A stretch of 26,442 bases of DNA from Pseudomonadota bacterium. Its GTDB lineage: Bacteria; Pseudomonadota; Gammaproteobacteria; Halothiobacillales; Halothiobacillaceae. Shown piece after piece: positions 1 through 6,657 of this stretch. The notes under the pieces were generated by a model. The model ran no database searches. It worked only from the letters and a program-made list of their open reading frames with translations, and was not told where the DNA came from. Every line of letters begins with the position of its first letter. Positions within the stretch are counted from its first letter, which is position 1. The stretch covers positions 1 to 26,442 of the forward strand of contig JAJYPA010000052.1 in assembly GCA_021795795.1 (NCBI GenBank), read 5' to 3'. Position numbers and translations under genes: made by a program.

Positions 1-117
1 CCGATGTACCTTCCACTGGTCGCGGGAAACAACACCATCATGCTGCGTCGCGACGCGGAAAATACCGGTTGCGTTCATCTGGATTGCGTGAAAGTGCCAT
101 ACGACGTTGCGAAGTAA
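1..117 (+). CDS. 3' end of a GH31-type or other CBM-bearing protein (partial)
   Basis: The first 38 codons of the window are open in frame 1 and end in TAA. They encode the tail of a beta-sandwich carbohydrate-binding module: PMYLPLVAGNN, then LRRDAENTGCVHLDCVKVPY, ending DVAK. This is identical, apart from the last residues (DVAK against DGAM), to the C-terminus of the GH31 protein at 20721-23777. At DNA level 120 bases match with three differences, all in the last 15. The parent gene lies to the left of the window, so I infer a paralogous secreted glycoside hydrolase, perhaps another GH31, but only the module end is visible. The family of the catalytic part is unknown. Confidence 0.75.
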   Translation, partial: PMYLPLVAGNNTIMLRRDAENTGCVHLDCVKVPYDVAK

Positions 118-120
118 CCT
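1..120 (+). repeat. Direct repeat copy 1 (120 bp, partner at 23661-23780)
   Basis: Positions 1-120 match 23661-23780 with mismatches only at 106, 111 and 113. Similarity stops at 121. The left end cannot be seen, so the repeat may be longer. Both copies read in the same direction and encode the C-terminal carbohydrate-binding tail of a protein. Confidence 0.95.
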
Positions 121-192
121 GATGGGTAAACCGGATGCCTGTCACAGCACTTTTGGGGGCGTGGCCACGTTCCGCTTGGGACGTGCGCCGCC

Positions 193-225
193 GATAAAAC
201 GGAGGCGGCTGGCAGAAACGCCTCC
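193..225 (-). terminator. Possible rho-independent terminator of the DUF2721 gene
   Basis: A 7-bp perfect stem (GGAGGCG at 201-207 with CGCCTCC at 219-225, 11-nt loop) lies 10 nt beyond the stop codon of the minus-strand gene. Read on the minus strand, the stem is followed by GTTTTAT, a short T-rich tail. The tail is weak, so this is a moderate call. Confidence 0.45.
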
Positions 226-234
226 CCTGTCTGG

Positions 235-813
235 TTATGGCTCTTCGGCATTTCTTGAAGGTGTTTCGCTGATCATTGGCTCAATGGATGAAGCGACGGG
301 CGAAACGTTCGTATCCACGGCAAGCTGGGCCAGAAAGTCCTCCTCCAGAGCGACGGGTGTGAGGGAAAGGCGCAATTCCAGCAGGGCCATGACCATTCCA
401 ATAAGAAGGGAAACAACTCCCACAATGAATACCACCAGGGAAACGGCATCGAACCAGGTCAGAATCAGGCTCATGCCCAATGAAAGCGAACTGGTGAGCA
501 TGCAGATGATGCACAACACCAGGCAGACAAGCGTCCGCCGAATCAGCCGCGCCCGATGCAACAGCGACTGAACCTGCTGGTCAACCGCGCTGGTGCGGGC
601 ACGGTGTGGCGTATCCAATTCGTCATGTTTGAAGGCGTGTTGGTGCGCGATTCGCTTTTCCAGCAGATTCAGCCGCTCGGAATTAAAAGCGCGAATGCGA
701 GCCACCAGAATGGCCATGCGGTTATAATAAGTCAGGCAAAGAAGTCCGCAGGCCGAAATCATCAAAACCGGAGAAATGAGAAGACCGATAATGTTTTGTG
801 GGGCGTTTGTCAT
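235..813 (-). CDS. DUF2721 family membrane protein
   Basis: This is a 192-residue protein with three predicted membrane segments, at about residues 8-28, 94-116 and 122-147, and a charged cytoplasmic stretch between the first two. The N-terminal pattern (LLISPVLMISACGLL, then YYNRMAILVARIRAF) and the overall size match the DUF2721 family, whose function is unknown. The C-terminal 40 residues are acidic and Ser/Pro-rich, probably disordered. No clear Shine-Dalgarno sequence precedes the ATG, but the LISP motif needs this start. It is divergent from the GH10-like gene, with a 170-bp shared upstream region, and is probably transcribed alone. Confidence 0.8.
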   Translation of the reverse strand: MTNAPQNIIGLLISPVLMISACGLLCLTYYNRMAILVARIRAFNSERLNLLEKRIAHQHAFKHDELDTPHRARTSAVDQQVQSLLHRARLIRRTLVCLVLCIICMLTSSLSLGMSLILTWFDAVSLVVFIVGVVSLLIGMVMALLELRLSLTPVALEEDFLAQLAVDTNVSPVASSIEPMISETPSRNAEEP

Positions 814-836
814 GTTGGCTAGTTTATGCGTTTGGT

Positions 837-866
837 TTGACGGTTCAAGAGCCTTTCCGATATAAA
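837..866 (+). promoter_or_regulatory. Sigma70-type promoter for the GH10-like gene
   Basis: TTGACG (837-842) and TATAAA (861-866) are separated by 18 nt. Transcription would start near 873, giving a leader of about 110 nt before the chosen ATG at 984. Its position argues against the longer open frames that begin at 798 or 867. Confidence 0.6.
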
Positions 867-983
867 ATGGAATACGCAGGCGGCGACGGCTGGTCTTTGG
901 CCAAAATACGGCGAAATAACCGGATAAATGGTCGCGGGCTGAATTTCAGGTGGTACGGTTATTCCGTCAAGACAGGAACTCGG

Positions 984-2522
984 ATGCTTCGGTTTCAGGT
1001 TTTTCGTGATGGCGAAGTCCCCTCGGAGTTGAACCTTGGTTCAGCTTATCTGGTAGGTGCGGATAACGTGCCCATTCGCGGAGAATTCACCTATACCGAA
1101 GGGGAAATCCGCTGTCGCAAGCGGGCAGCCGGCCCATCGGCACTCGCGTTGATGTGGGAAATCAAGAGTTTTGGCGCAATTTTACTGGATACCGTTCGGC
1201 TGCCCGAGCGTCCGGGTCCCTATATTTTGAATGTTGAACTGGCCCGTGGCCGCATGATGAAACTGCTGCAAAAGCGTGAAGATTGGGGTCTGTTGGATGT
1301 CGCTGACGCACAATCGGTTAATGACAAATTCTCCGAAGCCCGCGAACTTCTCATTCAGGCGATGGAAAATCTGGATGACCCGCCGGTGGCGGCAAAATTC
1401 GCGGACCGTTGCCTGACCCTGGCCATGCCGCTGTCTGAACAGGCGGCCGTGGTTCATGCGGAACTGTTGCTTCACCGGCGGATAGCCACGCGCAGTTTTC
1501 CGCGCAATGTGTTCGGTTCCCACGCAAGTCTGCCGCAGAACGGAGAAAGTTACCGGCGAAAAATTCTTGCCGCCAGCGATTTTGTCTCACTGCCGCTGCA
1601 CTGGAAAAATATAGAACCCCAGCAACAGAACTTTAACTGGGGACCCGTGGACGAGTGGGCGGATTTTCTTCGCCGGGCCAAACTTCCCATGGTCGGCGGG
1701 CCGCTGGTGCAGTTCAGCGAGGCGGCCATACCGGACTGGCTGTACATCTGGGAGCATGATTACGAAACCGTTCGCAGTATGCTTTACGAACATATTGAAC
1801 GCGTTGTCACGCGCTACGGTTCCCAGGTCGTTCTTTGGAATGTGCTTAGCGCCCTGCATGTCAACGCCCATTTCTCGTTTACTTTTGACCAACTCATGGA
1901 CCTGACGCGCATGGCCATAAACCTGGTGAAAAAAATCCTGCCCTCCGCCCAGACCATGATTGAAATAACCCAGCCATGGGGCGAGTATTACGCGGGCAAC
2001 CAGCGCAGCATTCCTCCGCTTATTTATGCGGAAATGGCGGTGCAAAGCGGTATCCCATTTGAATTGTTCGGCCTGCAGCTTTGCTTCGGTGTGCCACGCG
2101 ATGGCTGCTGGCAACGCGACTTGTTTCAGATCAGCATGATGCTCGACCGCTTTGCTCCCATGGGCAAGCCGCTGGTCATTACCCGCATGGGGGTGCCCAG
2201 CAGTGTTGTTGAAGCCAATAACGGCAGCGGCCAATGGCGCAAACCCTGGAACGATCAAATCCAGGCCAAATGGCTTGAGGCCGTCACCAACATTGTGCTT
2301 TCCAAACCCTTTATCGAAGCCGTCTGCTGGAGCGATCTGGCTGACGAACCAACGTCCCGGATTCCCGGTGGTGGACTGCTTTCATCCGACCTGATGGCCA
2401 AGGCCTCCTATCAGACCTGGACCTCCATGCGCAAAGCGGTGATGGCCGTGCGGCAAGGGGTGGTAAAATCGCAGGACTCGGCCAAGGCGGGCAGCCCGCC
2501 ACCGTCGGCAAAGCCTGTCTGA
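984..2522 (+). CDS. GH10 xylanase-like protein lacking both catalytic glutamates
   Basis: This is a 512-residue protein. Residues 1 to about 165 form an N-terminal domain I cannot name (it starts MLRFQVFRDGEVP). Residues from about 200 to 490 resemble a GH10 barrel: HWKNIEPQQQNFNW corresponds to the GH10 MKWExIEPxxGxFxF region and WNVLSAL to WDVVNEA. The acid/base Glu of WDVVNEA is Ala here (about residue 290), and the nucleophile Glu of ITELD is Arg (ITRMG, about residue 401). It is therefore unlikely to hydrolyse xylan by the GH10 mechanism and may be a binding or structural protein. There is no signal peptide at the chosen start, so it is probably cytoplasmic. The start at 984 was chosen for its AGGAA Shine-Dalgarno 5 nt upstream and the promoter at 837-866; the frame itself stays open back to 798. 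The ComEA-like gene follows 21 nt downstream, probably in one operon. Confidence 0.8.
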   Translation: MLRFQVFRDGEVPSELNLGSAYLVGADNVPIRGEFTYTEGEIRCRKRAAGPSALALMWEIKSFGAILLDTVRLPERPGPYILNVELARGRMMKLLQKREDWGLLDVADAQSVNDKFSEARELLIQAMENLDDPPVAAKFADRCLTLAMPLSEQAAVVHAELLLHRRIATRSFPRNVFGSHASLPQNGESYRRKILAASDFVSLPLHWKNIEPQQQNFNWGPVDEWADFLRRAKLPMVGGPLVQFSEAAIPDWLYIWEHDYETVRSMLYEHIERVVTRYGSQVVLWNVLSALHVNAHFSFTFDQLMDLTRMAINLVKKILPSAQTMIEITQPWGEYYAGNQRSIPPLIYAEMAVQSGIPFELFGLQLCFGVPRDGCWQRDLFQISMMLDRFAPMGKPLVITRMGVPSSVVEANNGSGQWRKPWNDQIQAKWLEAVTNIVLSKPFIEAVCWSDLADEPTSRIPGGGLLSSDLMAKASYQTWTSMRKAVMAVRQGVVKSQDSAKAGSPPPSAKPV

Positions 2523-2543
2523 TCGCACAATAAATCTTGCAGG

Positions 2544-3116
2544 GTGCAAAGAGTGACCGATTCTTCCAGCCGATCGCACCAAGCCTTAACGCCGCCGAAG
2601 GCCACGCCTCCATCATCTTTATTGGCGGAAAAATCCGCGGCCGGATCTGTGGCTGGCCAAACGGAAGAATCTCACTGGGGCTGGACGCGGCAGCATCAAT
2701 GGGGCATTGCCCTTTTGCTGACCCTCTGCCTTGGGTTCCTTGCCTGGCAGTTGTCCGGCAGGCCGGTCTATTGGAATAACACCGTTCAATATTCCCATGC
2801 CGCTGGTCATTATCCGGCCCCGTTGGTGCAGAAAACCATTGACCCCAATACCGCGGATTTCGCCTCGCTTGTGCGTATTGCCGGAGTTGGCCCCACTCGC
2901 GCTACCGCCCTGCTGGTCTGGCGCAAGGGGCGGGAAAAACGCCACCCCGGCCAACCGGCCTTTCGACGGCTTTCTGATTTGCGTGCGATACGCGGTTTTG
3001 GCCCAAAAACACTGCTTCACGTCGCCCCGTTTTTGCGTTTTCCCAATCAGGCCACACTGGAAAATATTCCCGGCAATGCGTCCAGACCGTTTACAACCGG
3101 TCCGGCTCACCGATAA
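2544..3116 (+). CDS. Membrane-anchored ComEA-like helix-hairpin-helix protein
   Basis: The protein has 190 residues: a low-complexity N-terminus, one membrane helix at about 53-69 (GIALLLTLCLGFLAW), then a ComEA-type double helix-hairpin-helix. The first hairpin is IAGVGPTRA (about 112-120), preceded by IDPNTADFASL, the usual ComEA lead-in. The second is IRGFGPKTL (about 149-157), preceded by FRRLSDLRA. ComEA proteins bind double-stranded DNA during uptake, but many bacteria have small HhH proteins of this shape with no tested role, so DNA binding is an inference. The frame opens with GTG at 2544; a second GTG at 2553 has a better-spaced AGGG (2541-2544) and may be the real start. It probably shares a transcript with the GH10-like gene. 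Confidence 0.75.
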   Translation: MQRVTDSSSRSHQALTPPKATPPSSLLAEKSAAGSVAGQTEESHWGWTRQHQWGIALLLTLCLGFLAWQLSGRPVYWNNTVQYSHAAGHYPAPLVQKTIDPNTADFASLVRIAGVGPTRATALLVWRKGREKRHPGQPAFRRLSDLRAIRGFGPKTLLHVAPFLRFPNQATLENIPGNASRPFTTGPAHR

Positions 3117-3251
3117 TGCTTAAATTCGCCCGCCGGTTGACGCGACAGAATCGTCGGCGCGGGCATTGACCCTCGCCGCGTTTGGGTTCAGCTTTATTGC
3201 CTTTTGCCCATCGTTAAGCGTAAGTAAAGAGTAAATATTGGAGTTTCCGCC

Positions 3252-3494
3252 ATGACCACACCTTCCACCGCAATGGTAAAACCGCGAATTTTAACCGGTG
3301 ACACACCGACCGGGCGGCTGCATCTTGGACATTGGGTCGGTTCGCTGGAAAATCGGGTGGCAATGCAGGACCTTTATGAATGCTATTTTATTATTGCCAA
3401 TGCCCATGCCTTTACCACGCGCGCGGAAAAGCCGGATGACATTCGTCAGAGTGTACTGGATATAACGCTGGATTATCTGGCGGCAGGCTCCTAA
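3252..3494 (+). pseudogene. trpS: Truncated tryptophanyl-tRNA synthetase (N-terminal fragment)
   Basis: The gene starts normally, with GGAG 8 nt before the ATG. Residues 13-79 match the N-terminus of class I tryptophanyl-tRNA synthetase: RILTGDTPTGRLHLGHWVGSLE carries the HIGH-type signature as HLGH, and YECYFIIANAHAFTT and DITLDYLAAG follow as in the family. After LAAG the match ends and a TAA stop comes within two codons, leaving 80 residues where the family has about 330-400. The KMSKS loop and the rest of the Rossmann fold are missing, so it cannot charge tRNA. The stop overlaps the stop of the convergent GH3 gene. No remaining part of trpS is seen in the window; an intact copy must exist elsewhere if the organism is viable. 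Confidence 0.85.
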
Positions 3495-6232
3495 AAAACT
3501 CCACACGCCGTTGTACACAATGTTGTTGGGCCACCCGGTGAAAATTCGTTGCATGGTCGCAGCGCAACTTCACCTTGCAGGTGAATATCCGCCGAAGAAC
3601 TGCCGATCAGCAACTTCAATACACCCGGTTGCAAGACAAACTTCCGGTGGCTTTCATGCCAGTACCATAACGCCTGTGCGGTGTAAGGCAGCTCAAATGT
3701 GATGGTTCTGGTTTCGCCAGGCTTGAGATCCACACGCTTGAACCCGACCAATTCCTTGATGGGACGCTTTACCGGTGACTTGGGGACCGCAACATAAAGT
3801 TGCGCTACTTCCGCACCGGACCGCGAACCGGTATTGGTCACTTTGCACGATACCTTGACGCTATTGTGCAATGATAGCTCGGTGGAAAATATATGCAGAT
3901 CACTGAATTGGAAAGTGGTATAACTTAACCCATAACCAAAAGGATACAACGGCTCGGCTTCAAGATACATATAGGTCCGGCCTTTCATGATCTCGTAGTT
4001 ATGGAAGGGCGGTAATTGATCCACCGATTTGTACCAGGTACAGCAGGTTTTACCGCCGGGGTTATAGTTGCCGAATAACACGTCCGCAATGGCAGTTCCC
4101 TGGGCCTGGCCGCCAAAAATCGCCGCCACAATCGCGGGGAGATGCGCCTGTTCCCAGTTTACCGCCACTGTATTGTTGCTGTTCAGTACCAATACGGTTT
4201 TGGCATTTGCCTGATAACACGCCTTAATGAGTTCATGTTGCACACCGGGAAGTTGGATGTCTTTGCGATCATGGCCTTCACTATCCACGGTCTGATCAAC
4301 GCCGCAAACCATAATAACCACATCGGACCGGCCTGCGGCGGCCACCGCCTCGGAAAACATCTTCTCATCCTTCAGGCCGTCAATAGCGCAGCCCGGATAA
4401 AATTCGACCAGAGGATGCTGCGGTTGCGGTTGCGATGTCGGGGCGGCGGCTATCGGCTGTAGTTGGAACCATTCAAGATCGCATATCTCTTTGCCCGGAT
4501 CGTTACTTTTTCCGCTAAATTTGAAGAATACGTTGTGCTCCCCGGTGATACCGTTGATGGGCGCGGATACAGTGGTCCATTTTCGCCGGTCCCCGGTGTG
4601 GGGAACTTTAATCGTCGCGATTTGCGGCCCGTTAAGCGCATCGATATGAACCCGTATTACAGCGTCTTGGCCAATACCGGCCACATGGATGGCTATGCTA
4701 TTTATCCCGGTAAAACTCTGTGGTTTATATTCCACCCAGGAATCCGCCCAAATCCGGCAGATATTAATGTTGCCCTCGCCGGAGGACTTCATTTGCACGC
4801 CATCGCCGACGTTCTTAAGTTCATTCGGCCAGACGCGGGCATGCAAGTTCTGAACGCTGTCGCCCAAAGCATTGGCGATACCCGCATACGGTGAAATTTG
4901 CACCGACGGATGGCCACTGTACCCGCCGAGATGAAAGCCCGCCGTGGGGCCAATCACGGCCACGGTTCGCAGTTTGGCTTTATCCAGTGGCAGAAATTGC
5001 CGCTCGTTTTTCAACAGAACAATGGATTGCCTCGCCGCTTCCAGCGCCAAGGCACGGTGGGCCGGCGAATCCACCACATCAAAACTTATGCGGTTGTATG
5101 GAATGCTTTCCGGCGGGTCCATTTCCCCCAGAAGAACACGCACCGTCAGCAGCCGCGTTATCGCACGATCGATATCGGCCTCACTGACGAGTTCCAAACT
5201 CACGGCCCTGGCCAGACTATGAGTCATGTCGCTGTCTTGGTTGCAACGGATAAGGTCGCAGCCCGCCTGAATGCTCAAGGCCGCCGCCTGATGTTTGGTC
5301 GGGACGTAATGGTGCGGATCATAAATGTTATAGACCGCCGGGTTGTCCGAGGTGACATATCCGCGGAAACCCCACCGCTTTCTCAGTAGGTCGGTCAGCA
5401 GGAATTCATCGGCACAACACGGAATGCCGTTGATGGCGTTATATGCGCCCATAACCGTAAATACATCCCCTTGTACTACGCAGGCCTGGTAGGCGCGGGT
5501 GTAATACTCCCAGAAGCTGCGCGGATCCACTGATGCGGACACACGAGTGCGATCATCCTCGGTGTTGTTGCAAATAAAATGCTTGGCGCAAGCCGTCGTC
5601 TTGAGATAGTTGGGATCATCTCCCTGCATGCCGCGCACAACCTGCACCGCCCATGTGCTGGCCAGACATGGGTCTTCGCCAGGAGCTTCTTCACAGCGCC
5701 CCCAGCGCGGGTCCCGATGCAGATTCAGCGTTTGCGGGGAATAAAAGCTCAGTCCCCACTTTTCTTTCTTGTGGTAGGCTTGAGCTTCGTCAGACACAGC
5801 CGAATATACTCGCCGGGCCAGGTCCGGATTCCACGAGCACGCCATGGCCAGTGGTTGAGGAAAAGATGTGGCCACAAAAGGATAAACCAATCCATGCAAT
5901 CCCTCATCGGAAGCGTAGTTATAAGCTGGCAATCCAAGCCGTGGAATGGCCGGAACATTATTATCACTGCTAATCCACGGTCCCGGTTTAGCGATGTCGT
6001 TTACCTGCCTGACCTTTTCCGCCAGCGTCATGCGAGCGACGATCGCCCCAGCCCGTTTCCACGCTTTTAGGTAGGCTTTATCGGAAATGCCGATTCTGAC
6101 AGATCTCGCCGCCGAGGGTTCCGGCTTGCCAAAGAGTGACCCAATGCCAAACTTCGCCGCAACACCTGTAGCTAAAACTCCCCCGACAAAAGCCCGCCTG
6201 CCGCACAATACCTCGTCCTGTTTCACAAACAT
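3491..6232 (-). CDS. GH3 beta-glycosidase (beta-xylosidase/beta-glucosidase type) with inserted carbohydrate-binding domain, Tat signal
   Basis: This 913-residue protein hydrolyses beta-linked sugars from non-reducing ends; beta-xylosidase or beta-glucosidase is likely. The N-terminus has a twin-arginine motif (GRRAFVGG, residues 11-18) followed by a hydrophobic stretch, so Tat export is likely. The GH3 N-domain spans about 55-370, with nucleophile Asp296 in GYVTSDNPAV. The GH3 C-domain begins at about 395 and is interrupted at about 470-592 by a beta-sandwich resembling a CBM6-type module, then resumes with VDSEGHDRKDIQLPG; Glu652 is the expected acid/base. A fibronectin III-like domain covers about 785-890. 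The last 15 residues (after PCNEF) look unrelated to the family and are encoded next to the trpS break. AAGG lies 3-4 nt before the ATG, which is close but usable. It is last in the minus-strand series. Confidence 0.9.
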   Translation of the reverse strand: MFVKQDEVLCGRRAFVGGVLATGVAAKFGIGSLFGKPEPSAARSVRIGISDKAYLKAWKRAGAIVARMTLAEKVRQVNDIAKPGPWISSDNNVPAIPRLGLPAYNYASDEGLHGLVYPFVATSFPQPLAMACSWNPDLARRVYSAVSDEAQAYHKKEKWGLSFYSPQTLNLHRDPRWGRCEEAPGEDPCLASTWAVQVVRGMQGDDPNYLKTTACAKHFICNNTEDDRTRVSASVDPRSFWEYYTRAYQACVVQGDVFTVMGAYNAINGIPCCADEFLLTDLLRKRWGFRGYVTSDNPAVYNIYDPHHYVPTKHQAAALSIQAGCDLIRCNQDSDMTHSLARAVSLELVSEADIDRAITRLLTVRVLLGEMDPPESIPYNRISFDVVDSPAHRALALEAARQSIVLLKNERQFLPLDKAKLRTVAVIGPTAGFHLGGYSGHPSVQISPYAGIANALGDSVQNLHARVWPNELKNVGDGVQMKSSGEGNINICRIWADSWVEYKPQSFTGINSIAIHVAGIGQDAVIRVHIDALNGPQIATIKVPHTGDRRKWTTVSAPINGITGEHNVFFKFSGKSNDPGKEICDLEWFQLQPIAAAPTSQPQPQHPLVEFYPGCAIDGLKDEKMFSEAVAAAGRSDVVIMVCGVDQTVDSEGHDRKDIQLPGVQHELIKACYQANAKTVLVLNSNNTVAVNWEQAHLPAIVAAIFGGQAQGTAIADVLFGNYNPGGKTCCTWYKSVDQLPPFHNYEIMKGRTYMYLEAEPLYPFGYGLSYTTFQFSDLHIFSTELSLHNSVKVSCKVTNTGSRSGAEVAQLYVAVPKSPVKRPIKELVGFKRVDLKPGETRTITFELPYTAQALWYWHESHRKFVLQPGVLKLLIGSSSADIHLQGEVALRPCNEFSPGGPTTLCTTACGVF

Positions 6233-6272
6233 TTACCTTTCTTTACCACAAAATCGTAACTGTTCACGGCCA

Positions 6273-6293
6273 GCAGGGGTGAAATTCCCCTGC
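6273..6293 (-). other. Hairpin in the leader of the GH3 gene
   Basis: A perfect 7-bp stem (GCAGGGG at 6273-6279 with CCCCTGC at 6287-6293, 7-nt loop) lies about 40 nt upstream of the GH3 start. No T-run follows in either direction, so it is not an obvious terminator. It could be a leader structure or a protein-binding palindrome. Confidence 0.35.
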
Positions 6294-6310
6294 GCCACTC
6301 ACCCGGTGGT

Positions 6311-6466
6311 TCACTTGCCCGGCTTCTTTAATGTTTGTCCCACATAGGCCGAGTTCGCCTTCAACCGAACCGTCTTTTGAGTTGGCCACTTGAAATTGAA
6401 CGTATCGTGAAATCGCCGGTGATTTGTACCGCACGATTTGTTTTCATCATCTGCTGTTTTAGTCAT
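6311..6466 (-). CDS. Possible small protein, 51 residues
   Basis: This short minus-strand frame starts ATG with AAAGGAG 11 nt upstream and ends TGA. The product is basic, beginning MTKTADDENKSCG and ending GQTLKKPGK, with no membrane segment or motif I recognise. It lies in the 425-bp gap between the GH71/GH99-like gene and GH3, same strand, so it could be co-transcribed with GH3. The good Shine-Dalgarno is the main support; with so short a frame, chance is a real alternative. Apart from this frame and the hairpin at 6273-6293, I see nothing else in 6233-6657. Confidence 0.35.
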   Translation of the reverse strand: MTKTADDENKSCGTNHRRFHDTFNFKWPTQKTVRLKANSAYVGQTLKKPGK

Positions 6467-6657
6467 ATCCGATCCAACTCCTTTGTAGAGGGTGCTATCC
6501 TGCGGCTAAGCCCCGTCGGTCAAGCACAACTCACTGTTGAATCGCGAGTTTCAGTCGAAGGCCACCAAGTACCGTAACCGTGCGCACAGCCTGACGCCCC
6601 TGTTTCTCCACACATCGTTCGCTTGGTCCACATCGCAACACATTTACACCCTTCATT

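Noticed and set aside
3128..3164. GC-rich inverted repeat after the ComEA-like gene
   Set aside because: The stem is imperfect and no T-run follows, so I did not call a terminator.
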